Assembly: GCF_012972675.1 (NCBI RefSeq)
Contig: NZ_JABCRE010000003.1
Location: forward strand, 987,683-1,051,682
DNA from: Pontixanthobacter rizhaonensis
GTDB lineage: Bacteria > Pseudomonadota > Alphaproteobacteria > Sphingomonadales > Sphingomonadaceae
Length of the DNA: 64,000 nucleotides
Direction: 5' to 3'
Within the stretch, counting starts at the first letter, position 1. Each line of letters starts with the position of its first letter. Shown one piece after another: positions 27,514-38,699 of this stretch. Both the position numbers and the translations under genes were made by a program. Below the pieces are notes generated by a model. That model saw only the letters and a program-made list of their open reading frames with translations, was not told where the DNA came from and did no database searches.

Positions 27514-27645
27514 TCAGGCGATGTATGGCGCGATGGTCAGGGTCGCCGCCTGAACTGGCGGCACAGTTACAACCGGCACCCATGTGACGGCGACAAGAGC
27601 GATAGCGGCGATGCCGGCGGCTAAATTTTGTAGCGTGTTTGTCAT
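27514..27645 (-). CDS. 43-residue hydrophobic micropeptide heading the DUF2975 operon
   Basis: ATG at 27645 with a strong GGAGA 9 bases upstream. The peptide opens MTNTLQNLAAGIAAIALVAV and goes on through TWVPVVTVPPVQA, one membrane span or signal-like helix, ending PYIA. It is the first gene of the operon and is followed 24 bases on by the first DUF2975 gene. Too short for most gene finders. It might be a membrane partner of the DUF2975 proteins or a secreted peptide (VQA-A could be a signal-peptidase site). Confidence 0.6.
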   Translation of the reverse strand: MTNTLQNLAAGIAAIALVAVTWVPVVTVPPVQAATLTIAPYIA

Positions 27646-27667
27646 TTGTTGTTCTCCAATATGCTTG

Positions 27668-27730
27668 ATATCGAAATTCAATAATGCCGAGTCGGTTTAT
27701 TGTCAATCAATAATATCGAAAAACAATATG
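27668..27730. promoter_or_regulatory. AT-rich control region of the DUF2975 operon
   Basis: Holds the inverted repeat TTATTG-TCAAT-CAATAA (27697-27713) and two ATATCGAAA copies (27668-27676 and about 27713-27721), just upstream of the micropeptide gene. It is the most AT-rich part of the neighbourhood. Likely promoter plus operator; the operon's own HTH protein is the obvious candidate binder. Confidence 0.4.
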
Positions 27731-27809
27731 TAGAGTATGGATAAACGATAATTGAGGGCTTTCGAAGCGCGGTCATTGGCTGGGGTGCTGTGCGTCTGCC
27801 GGATTACCT

Positions 27810-27838
27810 TTGACACGGGGACGGAGCGTTCCTATATG
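27810..27838 (+). promoter_or_regulatory. rpoBC promoter
   Basis: TTGACA (27810-27815), 17-base spacer, TATATG (27833-27838), 237 bases before rpoB. The perfect -35 box and ideal spacing fit a strong housekeeping promoter. The long leader up to 28074 contains no recognised gene. Confidence 0.6.
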
Positions 27839-28074
27839 CGCGTCAACCGCACTCTTCGAGAGTGACAGGTCCTTGCGCGGGGGTCGGTCCAAGAAGGAAG
27901 GTGCGTTTCCATATTCGCGACGTTTTTTGAAGCTGCAGCAGTGCCCACAACGGGTGCGATTCGCTGCGGTCTTTTTGCGTCTCTCGCTATGGAAGTGTCG
28001 ATCCGCGCAGACACAAACTGAATGCTCTTCACCGCGTAGAAGGGCTTACACAATTGAATAGGCGAATAACTCCT

Positions 28075-31000
28075 ATGGCTACCAAGGCGAAAGCACCCCG
28101 TAAGTCGGGCGCAAATACCGGTACTGCAAAGAAGCGTATCCGTAAGATTTTTGGCGATGTGCACGAAGTCGTACAAATGCCAAACCTGATCGAAGTTCAG
28201 CGGGAAAGCTATGAGCAATTCCTGCGTTCCGATCCCTCGATCGACTATGTGTCTGGTTTGGAAAAGACGCTGCGGAGTGTCTTCCCGATTCGCGATTTCG
28301 CCGGCACTGCCGAGCTGGATTTCGTGCATTACGAGCTGGAGCCGCCAAAATACGACACCACCGAATGTCGCCAGCGCGGTATTACCTACGCTGCGCCGAT
28401 GAAGGTAACTTTGCGCTTGATCGTGTTTGAGGTTGATCAGGAAACTGAAACCCGTTCCGTGCTCGATATTAAAGAGCAAGACGTTTACATGGGCGACATG
28501 CCTTTGATGACGCATAACGGCACGTTCATCATCAACGGCACAGAGCGTGTTATTGTCAGCCAGATGCACCGTTCGCCTGGTGTGCTGTTTGACCATGACC
28601 GCGGTAAAACGCATTCTTCTGGCAAGTTGCTGTTCGCAGCGCGCGTAATTCCCTATCGCGGCTCGTGGCTCGACTTTGAATTCGACGCGAAAGACATCGT
28701 CAACGTTCGGATCGACCGTAAGCGTAAGTTGCCGGTCACCAGCCTGCTATTCGCGCTGGGTCTCGATCATGAAGGTATTCTTGATCATTTCTATGACACC
28801 GTCACTTGGGACCGCGTGGCCGGTAAGGGCGGCGCCGAAGGTGGCTGGAAAATGCCATTCGTTCCTGACGCATGGCGCAATACAAAGCCAGCCTTCGCAT
28901 TGGTCGATGCAAAAACAGGCGAAGAGATTTTCGCGGCTAACCAGAAGATCAGCCCTCGTGCTGCCAACAAAGCGGCGAAAGACGGCCTGACAGATCTTTT
29001 GATCCCGACCGAAGAAGTCTTCGCACGCTACGCAGCGCGCGATTTGATCGACGAGAAAACCGGCCGGATTTACATCGAAGCCGGTGACGAGGTCTCCGCA
29101 GAGAACCTCGAAGTGCTCGACAATGCGGGCATCGATCAGCTCGAATTGCTGGACATTGACGAGATCAATACCGGCCCTTGGATCCGCAACACTCTGGCCG
29201 TCGATAAGGCAGAGAACCGCGATGAAGGTCTGGAAGCAATCTATAAGGTTATGCGTCCAGGCGAGCCGCCCACCAAGGAAACAGCTGAAGCCCTGTTCGA
29301 AGGCCTGTTCTTCGACGCTGAACGCTATGACCTGTCCGCTGTTGGCCGGGTAAAGCTGAATATGCGTCTTGAACTGGACGCTGAAGACACCGTTACTACC
29401 CTGCGTAAGGAAGACATCCTCGCCGTGGTAAAAGAAATGGTCGATCTGAAAGACGGCAAGGGCGAGGTCGATGATATCGATAACCTCGGCAACCGCCGTG
29501 TTCGTTCGGTTGGCGAGCTTCTCGAAAACCAGTACCGTGTCGGTCTGCTTCGTATGGAGCGCGCGGTTAAGGAGCGTATGTCTTCGGTCGATGTGTCGAC
29601 TGTGATGCCAAACGATCTGATCAATGCGAAGCCTGCAGTTGCTGCGGTTCGTGAATTCTTCGGTTCCTCGCAGCTGTCGCAATTTATGGATCAGACCAAC
29701 CCGCTGTCAGAAGTCACGCATAAACGCCGCGTCTCTGCGCTGGGCCCTGGCGGCTTGACCCGTGAGCGTGCCGGCTTCGAAGTCCGTGACGTTCACCCGA
29801 CCCACTATGGCCGCATTTGTCCGATTGAAACGCCGGAAGGACCGAACATTGGTCTGATCAACAGCTTGGCGTCGTTTAGCCGGGTTAACAAATACGGCTT
29901 TATCGAAACACCATACCGGTCTGTCAAAGACGGCAAGGTGACAGGCGAAGTTGCCTATCTGTCAGCGATGGAAGAGCAGAAGCACGCGGTTGCGCAGGCA
30001 TCTGCGGCGCTGAATGACGATGGTACATTTGTCGAAGATCTCGTCTCTGCCCGTCAGGCTGGCGAGTTTGTGATGCTGCCAAACGATCAGATCACTCTGA
30101 TGGACGTCTCGCCGAAGCAGCTGGTTTCGGTGGCGGCATCGCTTATCCCATTCCTTGAAAACGATGACGCCAACCGCGCATTGATGGGATCAAACATGCA
30201 ACGTCAGGCTGTGCCTTTGGTGAAAGCTGAAGCACCGTTCGTCGGGACGGGCATGGAAGAAACTGTGGCCCGCGATTCCGGCGCTGCGATTTCTGCGACA
30301 CGCGGCGGTATTGTTGACCAGGTCGACGCTACCCGTATCGTGATCCGTGCCATTGGTGATGTTGAACCGGGTCAGTCCGGCGTTGACATTTACACGCTGC
30401 AGAAATTCCAACGCTCCAACCAAAACACCTGCATCAACCAGCGTCCGCTGGTGAAGGTGGGTGAGACTATCGAAAAGGGCGATATTATCGCTGATGGTCC
30501 ATCAACTGATATTGGTGAGCTGGCGCTGGGCAAGAACAGCCTCGTCGCCTTTATGCCTTGGAATGGCTACAACTATGAAGATAGTATCCTGATCAGCGAA
30601 CGTATCGTGAAGGATGACGTCTTCACCTCGATCCACATCGAGGAATTTGAAGTCATGGCCCGCGATACGAAGCTTGGCCCAGAAGATATCACGCGCGATA
30701 TTCCAAATGTCGGCGAGGAAGCGCTTCGCAACCTCGACGAAGCAGGTATCGTGTATATCGGTGCTGAAGTGCATCCGGGTGATATCCTTGCGGGTAAAAT
30801 CACACCGAAGGGCGAAAGCCCGATGACGCCGGAAGAAAAACTCCTGCGCGCCATCTTTGGTGAGAAAGCCTCTGATGTCCGCGATACCTCGCTGCGTTTG
30901 CCGCCGGGTGTTGCTGGTACTGTTGTTGAAGTGCGGGTGTTCAACCGTCACGGCATTGAAGTTGATGACCGTACACGGGCGATCCAGCAGGAAGAAATCG

Positions 31001-32283
31001 AACGTCTGCGCAAAGATAGCGCCGATGAGCGTGCGATCCTCAACCGTGCAACATATAACCGTCTGCGCGACATGCTGGTTGGTCAAACCACCTCTGCCGC
31101 ACCGAAAGGTGTTAAGAAGGGTAGTGAGATCACCGAGGAAGTCCTGGGCGAAGTTGAAAAGCACGAATGGTTCAAATTTGCTGTGGCCGATGATGGCCGT
31201 CAGCAGCAAATCGAAGCCGTCAAAACGCAATATGACGAAGCGATCAAGATCATCGACGACAAGTTCGAAGATCGTAAAGAGAAGCTGGAGCGTGGTGACG
31301 AATTGATGCCGGGCGTTCTGAAGATGGTCAAAGTCTTCGTGGCGGTGAAGCGTAAGCTGCAACCGGGCGATAAGATGGCGGGCCGTCACGGAAACAAAGG
31401 TGTTATCAGCCGCATTCTGCCGCAAGAAGATATGCCGTTCCTCGAAGATGGCAGCCCGGTTGATATCGTGCTGAACCCGCTGGGTGTTCCATCGCGGATG
31501 AACGTCGGTCAGATCTTCGAGACTCACTTGGGCATGGCCGCACGTGGTCTTGGTCAGCAGGTCACAGAAGCTCTGGTCGAGTGGAAAGCCGCTAACCCGA
31601 ACGCTGCAGAAGATTATGCGAAGGCGCCTCCGCCAGAGGCAGTGATCGAGCGTTTGAAGCATGCCTATGGCGAGGATTATCATTCCGAAATCGACGCGCG
31701 TTCCACTGCGGAAATCGTCGAGCTCGCGGGTAATCTTACCAACGGTGTTCCGATGGGTACGCCGGTATTCGATGGTGCGCGCGAAGGCGATGTCACCACT
31801 ATGCTGGAGAACGCCAATCTGCCGGGTTCCGGTCAGGTGACGCTGTTCGATGGCCGGACCGGTGATGCTTTCGACCGTCAGGTGACAGTGGGCTATATCT
31901 ACATGCTCAAACTGCACCACTTGGTTGACGACAAGATCCACGCGCGGTCAATCGGCCCATACTCGCTTGTCACGCAGCAGCCGCTGGGTGGTAAAGCGCA
32001 GTTCGGTGGTCAGCGCTTCGGTGAGATGGAGGTCTGGGCACTCCAGGCCTACGGCGCGGCATACACGCTGCAGGAAATGCTCACTGTGAAGTCGGATGAC
32101 GTGATCGGACGGACCAAGGTGTACGAAGCTATCGTCAAGGGTGACGACACCTTCGAAGCGGGCATTCCAGAGAGCTTCAACGTTCTCGTCAAGGAAATGC
32201 GCAGCCTGGGTCTCAATGTCGAATTGTCCTCGCTCTCCGATGGAGATGAAGATGATGACGGCATGAAGATTGCCGCCGAATAA
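28075..32283 (+). CDS. rpoB: DNA-directed RNA polymerase subunit beta
   Basis: 1402 residues from the ATG at 28075; an upstream in-frame TTG would add seven residues without family support. Motifs include the rifampicin region [20 protein letters not shown] with [20 protein letters not shown], and [33 protein letters not shown] and [17 protein letters not shown]. Together with RpoC it forms the catalytic core. Transcribed away from rplJL. Confidence 0.99.
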   Translation: MATKAKAPRKSGANTGTAKKRIRKIFGDVHEVVQMPNLIEVQRESYEQFLRSDPSIDYVSGLEKTLRSVFPIRDFAGTAELDFVHYELEPPKYDTTECRQRGITYAAPMKVTLRLIVFEVDQETETRSVLDIKEQDVYMGDMPLMTHNGTFIINGTERVIVSQMHRSPGVLFDHDRGKTHSSGKLLFAARVIPYRGSWLDFEFDAKDIVNVRIDRKRKLPVTSLLFALGLDHEGILDHFYDTVTWDRVAGKGGAEGGWKMPFVPDAWRNTKPAFALVDAKTGEEIFAANQKISPRAANKAAKDGLTDLLIPTEEVFARYAARDLIDEKTGRIYIEAGDEVSAENLEVLDNAGIDQLELLDIDEINTGPWIRNTLAVDKAENRDEGLEAIYKVMRPGEPPTKETAEALFEGLFFDAERYDLSAVGRVKLNMRLELDAEDTVTTLRKEDILAVVKEMVDLKDGKGEVDDIDNLGNRRVRSVGELLENQYRVGLLRMERAVKERMSSVDVSTVMPNDLINAKPAVAAVREFFGSSQLSQFMDQTNPLSEVTHKRRVSALGPGGLTRERAGFEVRDVHPTHYGRICPIETPEGPNIGLINSLASFSRVNKYGFIETPYRSVKDGKVTGEVAYLSAMEEQKHAVAQASAALNDDGTFVEDLVSARQAGEFVMLPNDQITLMDVSPKQLVSVAASLIPFLENDDANRALMGSNMQRQAVPLVKAEAPFVGTGMEETVARDSGAAISATRGGIVDQVDATRIVIRAIGDVEPGQSGVDIYTLQKFQRSNQNTCINQRPLVKVGETIEKGDIIADGPSTDIGELALGKNSLVAFMPWNGYNYEDSILISERIVKDDVFTSIHIEEFEVMARDTKLGPEDITRDIPNVGEEALRNLDEAGIVYIGAEVHPGDILAGKITPKGESPMTPEEKLLRAIFGEKASDVRDTSLRLPPGVAGTVVEVRVFNRHGIEVDDRTRAIQQEEIERLRKDSADERAILNRATYNRLRDMLVGQTTSAAPKGVKKGSEITEEVLGEVEKHEWFKFAVADDGRQQQIEAVKTQYDEAIKIIDDKFEDRKEKLERGDELMPGVLKMVKVFVAVKRKLQPGDKMAGRHGNKGVISRILPQEDMPFLEDGSPVDIVLNPLGVPSRMNVGQIFETHLGMAARGLGQQVTEALVEWKAANPNAAEDYAKAPPPEAVIERLKHAYGEDYHSEIDARSTAEIVELAGNLTNGVPMGTPVFDGAREGDVTTMLENANLPGSGQVTLFDGRTGDAFDRQVTVGYIYMLKLHHLVDDKIHARSIGPYSLVTQQPLGGKAQFGGQRFGEMEVWALQAYGAAYTLQEMLTVKSDDVIGRTKVYEAIVKGDDTFEAGIPESFNVLVKEMRSLGLNVELSSLSDGDEDDDGMKIAAE

Positions 32284-32336
32284 GCCACTGAAGGATTTAC
32301 CCTGACCCTCCCGAAGGAGGGAAACGGAGCGAAATT

Positions 32337-35300
32337 ATGAACGACCTAACCAAATTCACCAACCAGCTGGCTAAGCCGGAAACCTTTGACCAAATCCAGA
32401 TCGGTCTGGCCTCGCCAGAGCGTATCCGCAGCTGGTCCTTCGGCGAAATCAAGAAGCCGGAAACCATCAACTACCGGACATTCAAGCCGGAGCGTGATGG
32501 CCTGTTCTGCGCGCGCATTTTTGGTCCTGTAAAGGATTACGAATGTCTGTGCGGCAAGTACAAGCGGATGAAGTACAAAGGCGTCGTCTGCGAAAAATGC
32601 GGCGTTGAGGTTACCGTAACCAAAGTCCGCCGCGAGCGGATGGGTCACATCGAACTGGCTGCGCCGGTCGCGCACATCTGGTTCCTCAAATCGCTGCCGT
32701 CGCGCATTGGTTTGCTGCTCGATATGCAATTGAAGCAGCTTGAGCGTGTGCTCTATTTCGAAAGCTACATCGTCACCGAGCCGGGCCTTACTCCGCTGGA
32801 GAAATTCCAGCTGATGACCGAAGACGAAATGGTCGAAGCGCAAGACGAATATGGCGAAGACGCGTTCTCCGCCGGCATCGGTGCAGAAGCTGTCAAATTC
32901 ATGCTGATGGATCTCGATCTAGAGCAAGAGCGCGACGATTTGATGGAAGAGCTGCGGACCACGAAGTCTACGCTCAAGCCGAAAAAGATCATCAAGCGTT
33001 TGAAAGTCGTTGAGAGCTTCATTGACTCAGGTAACCGTCCTGAATGGATGATCCTTGAAGTTGTGCCGGTTATCCCGCCAGAGCTGCGTCCGCTGGTTCC
33101 GCTGGATGGCGGCCGTTTCGCGACGTCTGATCTGAACGATCTCTATCGCCGTGTGATTAACCGGAACAACCGTTTGAAGCGCCTTATTGAACTGCGCGCG
33201 CCAGACATCATTGTGCGGAACGAGAAGCGTATGCTTCAAGAAGCCGTCGATGCGCTGTTCGACAATGGCCGCCGCGGCCGCGTGATTACGGGCGCGAACA
33301 AGCGTCCGCTGAAATCGCTGTCCGATATGCTCAAGGGTAAGCAGGGCCGTTTCCGCCAGAACTTGCTTGGTAAGCGCGTCGACTATTCAGGTCGTTCGGT
33401 CATTGTGACCGGCCCTGAATTGAAACTGCACCAGTGCGGCCTGCCCAAAAAGATGGCGCTCGAACTGTTCAAGCCGTTCATTTATGCGCGCCTTGATGCG
33501 AAGGGTCTTTCCATGACTCTGAAGCAAGCCAAGAAATGGGTCGAGAAAGAGCGTAAAGAAGTCTGGGACATTCTGGATGAAGTCATCCGTGAACATCCCG
33601 TTATGCTCAACCGCGCGCCAACGCTTCACCGCCTTGGTATTCAAGCGTTCGAGCCCGTCCTGATCGAAGGTAAAGCCATCCAGCTGCACCCGCTGGTCTG
33701 TTCGGCATTCAACGCTGACTTCGATGGTGACCAAATGGCTGTTCACGTGCCGCTGTCGCTGGAAGCCCAGCTGGAAGCGCGTGTCTTGATGATGTCCACC
33801 AACAACATCTTGTCACCTGCCAATGGTAAGCCGATTATCGTTCCTTCGCAGGATATGGTCCTCGGGATTTACTACCTATCGATGGACCGTCAGGAAAAGA
33901 CGCCTGAATTCGTCGAAGACAATGGCGAGCAAATTGAGAAGCTGCCACGCTTTGCCGATATGGCTGAAGTGCATCACGCTCTGGAAGTGGGCGCCGTAAC
34001 GCTTCACTCGAAAATCATCACCCGCGTTCCGCAGGCCGATGAAAAGGGTAAGATTGTCCTTAAGCGTTTCACCACCACTCCGGGCCGTTTGCTGATCGGT
34101 GAGTGTCTGCCGAAGAACCACAAGGTTCCGTATGACATCATCAACCGTCTTCTCACGAAGAAGGAAATCGGTGACGTGATCGACCAAGTGTATCGTCACA
34201 CTGGCCAGAAAGACACGGTTCTGTTCGCCGATGCGATCATGTCGCTTGGTTTCCGGCACGCGTTCAAAGCCGGTATTTCGTTCGGTAAGGACGATATGAT
34301 CATCCCTGACACCAAGGATGGCATGATCGAAGAGGCTAAGGCGCTGGTTGCTGATTACGAGCAGCAGTACCAAGACGGTCTGATCACGCAGCAGGAAAAA
34401 TACAACAAGGTCATCGATGCATGGTCACGTTGTGGTGATACTGTCGCTGATGCGATGATGGATGAGATTAAGGCTCAGCCAATCGATGAAGACGGCCTGC
34501 AGGCACCGATTAACGCGATCTATATGATGGCACACTCCGGTGCGCGTGGTTCGCCTGCTCAAATGAAGCAGCTTGCCGGTATGCGCGGCTTGATGGCGAA
34601 ACCGTCGGGCGAGATTATTGAAACACCGATTATCTCGAACTTTAAAGAAGGTTTGACCGTTCTTGAGTATTTCAACTCTACCCACGGTGCCCGTAAAGGC
34701 CTGGCGGATACAGCGCTGAAGACCGCTAACTCTGGTTACCTGACACGCCGCTTGGTTGACGTATCGCAAGACTGTGTGATCGTTGAGGAAGATTGTAAAA
34801 CCACCAACGCGCTGGAAATGCGCGCTATCGTTCAAGGTGGTTCTGTAATCGCCTCGCTCGGTGAGCGTATTCTCGGCCGGACTACCGCGGAAGATCTGAT
34901 CAACGCCAAAACCGGTGAAGTCATCGTCAAATCGGGCACATTGCTTGACGAGCCGATGGTTGCGGAAATCGAAGCTGCTGAAGTTCAGTCTGCCAAGATC
35001 CGTTCGCCGCTGGTTTGTGAGGCCGATCAAGGCGTCTGCGGCAAGTGTTACGGACGTGACCTGGCCCGCGGTACTCCGGTAAATATCGGTGAAGCTGTTG
35101 GCGTTATTGCCGCGCAGTCCATCGGTGAGCCGGGTACGCAGCTGACAATGCGGACATTCCACATTGGCGGTGCAGCGCAGCTTAATGAAACATCGCACCT
35201 CGAAGCGATTTCTGATGGTACTGTTGAATATCGCGACATGCCGACCATTACCGATAAGAAGGGTCGTATGCTCTCCTTGGCGCGTAACGGTGAAATCGTG

Positions 35301-36650
35301 GTGATCGATGCCGAGGGCCGTGAGCGTGAGATGCACAAAGTGCCGTATGGTACTGTTATTCTCAACAAATCTGGCGCGAAGATCAAAGAAGGCGACCGTC
35401 TGGCAGAGTGGGATCCGTTCTCCTTGCCAATCATTACCGAGCAATCGGGCCGCGTGACCTTCCAAGATCTGATCGATGGTACGACGATGGAAGAGCGCGT
35501 TGATGATGCCACTGGTATCGCTCAGCGTGTTGTTACCGAAAACCGTGCAACTGGCCGGAAGAAGAAAGAAGATCTTCGTCCGCGTCTGACATTGCTCGGT
35601 GAAGGGGAAGTGATCGGCGAAGATGGCGAAACCGATGCGCAGCGTTATATGCTGGCACCGGGTACTTCGCTGTCGGTTGAGGACGGCCAAGAAGTACAGG
35701 CAGGTGACATTCTTGCCCGTGCATCACGTGAAGCTGCCAAGACCCGCGACATTACCGGTGGTTTGCCGCGCGTTGCTGAGCTGTTCGAGGCGCGTATTCC
35801 GAAAGACAATGCGATCATTGCCAAAATTTCTGGTAAGATCGAATTCGTCCGCGAATATAAAGCGAAGCGTAAGATTGCGATTGTTCCCGAGGAGGGAGAT
35901 CGCGTCGAGTATCTGATCCCGAAGACGAAGATCATCGACGTTCAGGAAGGCGATTTCGTTAAGAAGGGCGATACGCTGATTTCGGGTAGCCCGAACCCGC
36001 ATGACATTCTGGATGTTCTGGGTGTCGAAGCGCTTGCTGAGTATCTCGTTGACGAAATTCAGGAAGTGTATCGTCTGCAAGGTGTGAAGATCAACGATAA
36101 GCACATCGAAACGATCGTTCGCCAGATGCTTCAAAAGGTCGAAATCACCAATGGCGGCGACACAACGCTGCTGCCAGGCGAGCAAGTCGACCGTGAAGAG
36201 ATGCACGAGTATAATGCGAAACTCGATAAGAAGCAGGCGAAGGCTGAAGGTATGCCGATCCTGCTTGGTATCACTAAGGCTTCGCTGCAAACGCGTTCTT
36301 TCATCTCGGCGGCGTCTTTCCAAGAAACCACTCGCGTGCTGACGCAAGCGGCGGTCGAAGGAAAGAAAGACACCTTGATCGGTCTGAAAGAGAACGTGAT
36401 CGTTGGCCGTCTTATCCCTGCCGGTACCGGCGCGGGTATGAACCGGATGCGTGTCACTGCCTCCAGCCGTGATGCTGCTTTGCGGGCTCAGTGGAAGAAA
36501 CAGCAAGACGCGATTGCTGCGGCTGAAGCTGCTGGTGAAGTGATCGAAGAGCCAGAAACAGATGCACCTGTTGATGCTCCTATGGATGAAGCCGCGATGG
36601 CTGCAGCCATGGGCGGCGGCACTGCTCCGGAGACACCAGACGCTGAATAA
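32337..36650 (+). CDS. rpoC: DNA-directed RNA polymerase subunit beta'
   Basis: 1437 residues. The N-terminal zinc ribbon ([20 protein letters not shown]), the catalytic [12 protein letters not shown] with three aspartates, and a second zinc site ([16 protein letters not shown]) are intact. Begins 53 bases after rpoB with a GGAGGG site and a second GGAGC closer to the ATG. The Ala/Glu/Pro-rich tail after residue 1400 is usual in Alphaproteobacteria. Confidence 0.99.
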   Translation: MNDLTKFTNQLAKPETFDQIQIGLASPERIRSWSFGEIKKPETINYRTFKPERDGLFCARIFGPVKDYECLCGKYKRMKYKGVVCEKCGVEVTVTKVRRERMGHIELAAPVAHIWFLKSLPSRIGLLLDMQLKQLERVLYFESYIVTEPGLTPLEKFQLMTEDEMVEAQDEYGEDAFSAGIGAEAVKFMLMDLDLEQERDDLMEELRTTKSTLKPKKIIKRLKVVESFIDSGNRPEWMILEVVPVIPPELRPLVPLDGGRFATSDLNDLYRRVINRNNRLKRLIELRAPDIIVRNEKRMLQEAVDALFDNGRRGRVITGANKRPLKSLSDMLKGKQGRFRQNLLGKRVDYSGRSVIVTGPELKLHQCGLPKKMALELFKPFIYARLDAKGLSMTLKQAKKWVEKERKEVWDILDEVIREHPVMLNRAPTLHRLGIQAFEPVLIEGKAIQLHPLVCSAFNADFDGDQMAVHVPLSLEAQLEARVLMMSTNNILSPANGKPIIVPSQDMVLGIYYLSMDRQEKTPEFVEDNGEQIEKLPRFADMAEVHHALEVGAVTLHSKIITRVPQADEKGKIVLKRFTTTPGRLLIGECLPKNHKVPYDIINRLLTKKEIGDVIDQVYRHTGQKDTVLFADAIMSLGFRHAFKAGISFGKDDMIIPDTKDGMIEEAKALVADYEQQYQDGLITQQEKYNKVIDAWSRCGDTVADAMMDEIKAQPIDEDGLQAPINAIYMMAHSGARGSPAQMKQLAGMRGLMAKPSGEIIETPIISNFKEGLTVLEYFNSTHGARKGLADTALKTANSGYLTRRLVDVSQDCVIVEEDCKTTNALEMRAIVQGGSVIASLGERILGRTTAEDLINAKTGEVIVKSGTLLDEPMVAEIEAAEVQSAKIRSPLVCEADQGVCGKCYGRDLARGTPVNIGEAVGVIAAQSIGEPGTQLTMRTFHIGGAAQLNETSHLEAISDGTVEYRDMPTITDKKGRMLSLARNGEIVVIDAEGREREMHKVPYGTVILNKSGAKIKEGDRLAEWDPFSLPIITEQSGRVTFQDLIDGTTMEERVDDATGIAQRVVTENRATGRKKKEDLRPRLTLLGEGEVIGEDGETDAQRYMLAPGTSLSVEDGQEVQAGDILARASREAAKTRDITGGLPRVAELFEARIPKDNAIIAKISGKIEFVREYKAKRKIAIVPEEGDRVEYLIPKTKIIDVQEGDFVKKGDTLISGSPNPHDILDVLGVEALAEYLVDEIQEVYRLQGVKINDKHIETIVRQMLQKVEITNGGDTTLLPGEQVDREEMHEYNAKLDKKQAKAEGMPILLGITKASLQTRSFISAASFQETTRVLTQAAVEGKKDTLIGLKENVIVGRLIPAGTGAGMNRMRVTASSRDAALRAQWKKQQDAIAAAEAAGEVIEEPETDAPVDAPMDEAAMAAAMGGGTAPETPDAE

Positions 36651-36673
36651 GCCGCTGGGTTGACCGAATAGAG

Positions 36674-36709
36674 AACCCCGCCAGAACTTCGGTTCTGGCG
36701 GGGTTTTTC
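36674..36709 (+). terminator. rpoC terminator
   Basis: A perfect 14-base stem AACCCCGCCAGAAC closed by a UUCG tetraloop and followed by TTT and further T residues. Lies 24 bases after rpoC. rpsL and rpsG, often next in this operon in other bacteria, do not follow. Confidence 0.95.
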
Positions 36710-36762
36710 TTGCGTTCATTCTGAAATGAGTACCTACTCTGGTGGGAATGGAGGAGGTACAC

Positions 36763-37479
36763 ATGAATATTCAAAAGCTTCTGATCGGGTTAAGCGCATT
36801 TGGACTGATCATACCGGTTGGCGCTCATGCACAAGATAGCGGCGCGGTGATTGTTACGGCTCAGCGGTCCGACCGCTCAAGCTACGAATATTATGACGAT
36901 GATCAATCGGCAATCGGCCTGACACGCACTGCGGATTATTTCGTCAAACCGATGTTCGTCAGCTCTGACTCGCGAGATATAAATGAACGCAAGCAAGAGC
37001 TGCACGCAATGCTGCGCGCGGCCATTGAACGTTCGCGTGGTTCAGGAATTTCGTTGGTGGCTGGCAGTTATAGTCTGCGTCCGGTTACGATCGAGAATTA
37101 TGAGGAGCTTCCCCTTGCATATGGTGGCCGTCCCGACACAAATCGCGTCCAGATCTATGCCCGGATTCCCGTAGACAGTTCTGTTCAGAGAGCGAGCGAC
37201 GCTGACAAACTGATTGAAGCTTTTGCAAAAACTATCCCCGCCACTGGTCGTTCCTTTATCGAAACAGGCACGACCGCCTTGGCGATCGATAATCCGGATC
37301 AATACCGCTTCGCTGTTGTCAAAGAAGTGGCCGCCGAAGCGAAGCGTTATGCCGGTTTGTTTGGCTCAGATTACGGGGTGGAGATTAACGGCCTGGACTC
37401 AGAACTGTACTGGCAACAAGCCAGCGAGAATGAAGTGTTCCTGTATATCGAACACAGCTTCAAAATTGCGCCAAAATAG
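36763..37479 (+). CDS. exported hypothetical protein, possible SIMPL-like
   Basis: 238 residues from the ATG at 36763, which has the strong site GGAGGAGG. Signal peptide ending AHAQD, so periplasmic. The mature start SGAVIVTAQRSDRSSYEYYDDD is followed by a mixed alpha/beta domain. The C-terminal segment VAAEAKRYAGLFGSDYGVEI with EVFLYIEHSFKI recalls the SIMPL (DUF541) fold, but the match is weak. Single gene between terminators; function unknown. Confidence 0.7.
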   Translation: MNIQKLLIGLSAFGLIIPVGAHAQDSGAVIVTAQRSDRSSYEYYDDDQSAIGLTRTADYFVKPMFVSSDSRDINERKQELHAMLRAAIERSRGSGISLVAGSYSLRPVTIENYEELPLAYGGRPDTNRVQIYARIPVDSSVQRASDADKLIEAFAKTIPATGRSFIETGTTALAIDNPDQYRFAVVKEVAAEAKRYAGLFGSDYGVEINGLDSELYWQQASENEVFLYIEHSFKIAPK

Positions 37480-37485
37480 GGTTGG

Positions 37486-38619
37486 TTAAGCGTAAGCCAT
37501 TGTCTCCAATTCTTTGAATGCGGCTAAAGCTCCCGGGTCGCCAAACGGGGAAAGCTGGCTGATGAACACACCCGCAACGCCTGCGGCAGGATCAATCCAG
37601 TAATAGGAATTGAAGATTCCTGCCCAGGCCAAGCTACCCGCAGAACGGCCGCCTTCGATCGGCTCCGGATTGATCAGGAAGCCCAGTCCCCAGCCGGTGT
37701 GCTGATCCGGGAACGTGTCAAATGGCTGCGCCAGATCAGGCATAGCGGACCCCATATAGCCCGCACGTAAATCGCCAATCTGGTTGCGCGACATTTCCGC
37801 GATGCTTTCCGCAGACAAAACGCGGTTGCCGCCCAGTTCCCCTTGCCGCAGCACCATTTGCAGGAATTTCGCGTAATCCGGCGCGGTGGAGGACAGCCCG
37901 CCGCCGCCGCTTTGAAATTCGCCGCCGCCCAAATTCATGGGTGTGGCTTCGAGCTCGCCAGCTTCGCCGCGCACATGCACTTTGGCCATGTTGTCTGATA
38001 GCTCCGGGCGAAAGGCCGTGTCGGTCATTCCCAGCGGCTCGAAGATATTTGCTTGAAGATAGTCACCCAATGTCATGCCGCTTGCGGCCTCTACCGCCAA
38101 ACCCGCCCAGTCAGTGGCGACGCCATATTCCCATTGTTCACCCGGATCGAACATCAGCGGCATTGTGATGCTGGCTTTGGAGCCCGGTGCTGGCATCCCG
38201 ACTGCGCCGAAATATTGCAGTACTTGAGGTTGCACGAAGAAATAGCCGAGACCGGCAGTGTGCGTTAGCAGATGCCTGAGTGTGATTGACCGGTTTGCGG
38301 GGCGCAGCTGCGGTTGGCCATCCTCTCCAAACCCGTCCAAAACTTGTGCGTCGGCCAGTTCGGGCAGCACATCGCCAATCGGCCCATCCAACGTCAGTTT
38401 GCCTTGCTCTACCAATTGCATAGCGGCCACTGACACCAGAGCCTTGGTCATAGAGGCAATCTGACACACCGTATCAAGCGCCATGGGTGCACCCGTACCT
38501 GCGTCTGCTTGACCCCATGCACCGCTGAAGCGGATACCGTCCCGATCGACAATCATCGCGGAGGCACCGGGCAGACCGGCAGTCGATATCGCATGTGCGA
38601 GTGCTGTTTCTGTGCTCAT
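37486..38619 (-). CDS. class C beta-lactamase-fold serine hydrolase / esterase
   Basis: 377 residues, no signal peptide, so cytosolic. The SxxK motif is S56-M-T-K59 in IASMTKALVSV. The second motif region is EYGVATDWAGL, where class C lactamases have YxN, and the end has AGSLAWAGIFNSYYWIDP, an esterase-type version of the KTG strand (AWAG). These points favour an EstB-like esterase over a beta-lactamase. Convergent with the exported hypothetical gene, 6 bases apart. Confidence 0.85.
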   Translation of the reverse strand: MSTETALAHAISTAGLPGASAMIVDRDGIRFSGAWGQADAGTGAPMALDTVCQIASMTKALVSVAAMQLVEQGKLTLDGPIGDVLPELADAQVLDGFGEDGQPQLRPANRSITLRHLLTHTAGLGYFFVQPQVLQYFGAVGMPAPGSKASITMPLMFDPGEQWEYGVATDWAGLAVEAASGMTLGDYLQANIFEPLGMTDTAFRPELSDNMAKVHVRGEAGELEATPMNLGGGEFQSGGGGLSSTAPDYAKFLQMVLRQGELGGNRVLSAESIAEMSRNQIGDLRAGYMGSAMPDLAQPFDTFPDQHTGWGLGFLINPEPIEGGRSAGSLAWAGIFNSYYWIDPAAGVAGVFISQLSPFGDPGALAAFKELETMAYA

Positions 38620-38699
38620 GCCCCAAACGCTAGCTGCTTAGCTGTCTGTTGCAAAGCATCTGCTTGTCGCAGCCCGTTGCAAAGGCTAGTTGCGGCCCC

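Noticed and set aside
30502..31941. Open frame of 479 codons opposite rpoB, and a similar one opposite rpoC at 34425-35690
   Set aside because: Antisense shadows caused by the strong codon bias of rpoB and rpoC; no motifs or start signals.
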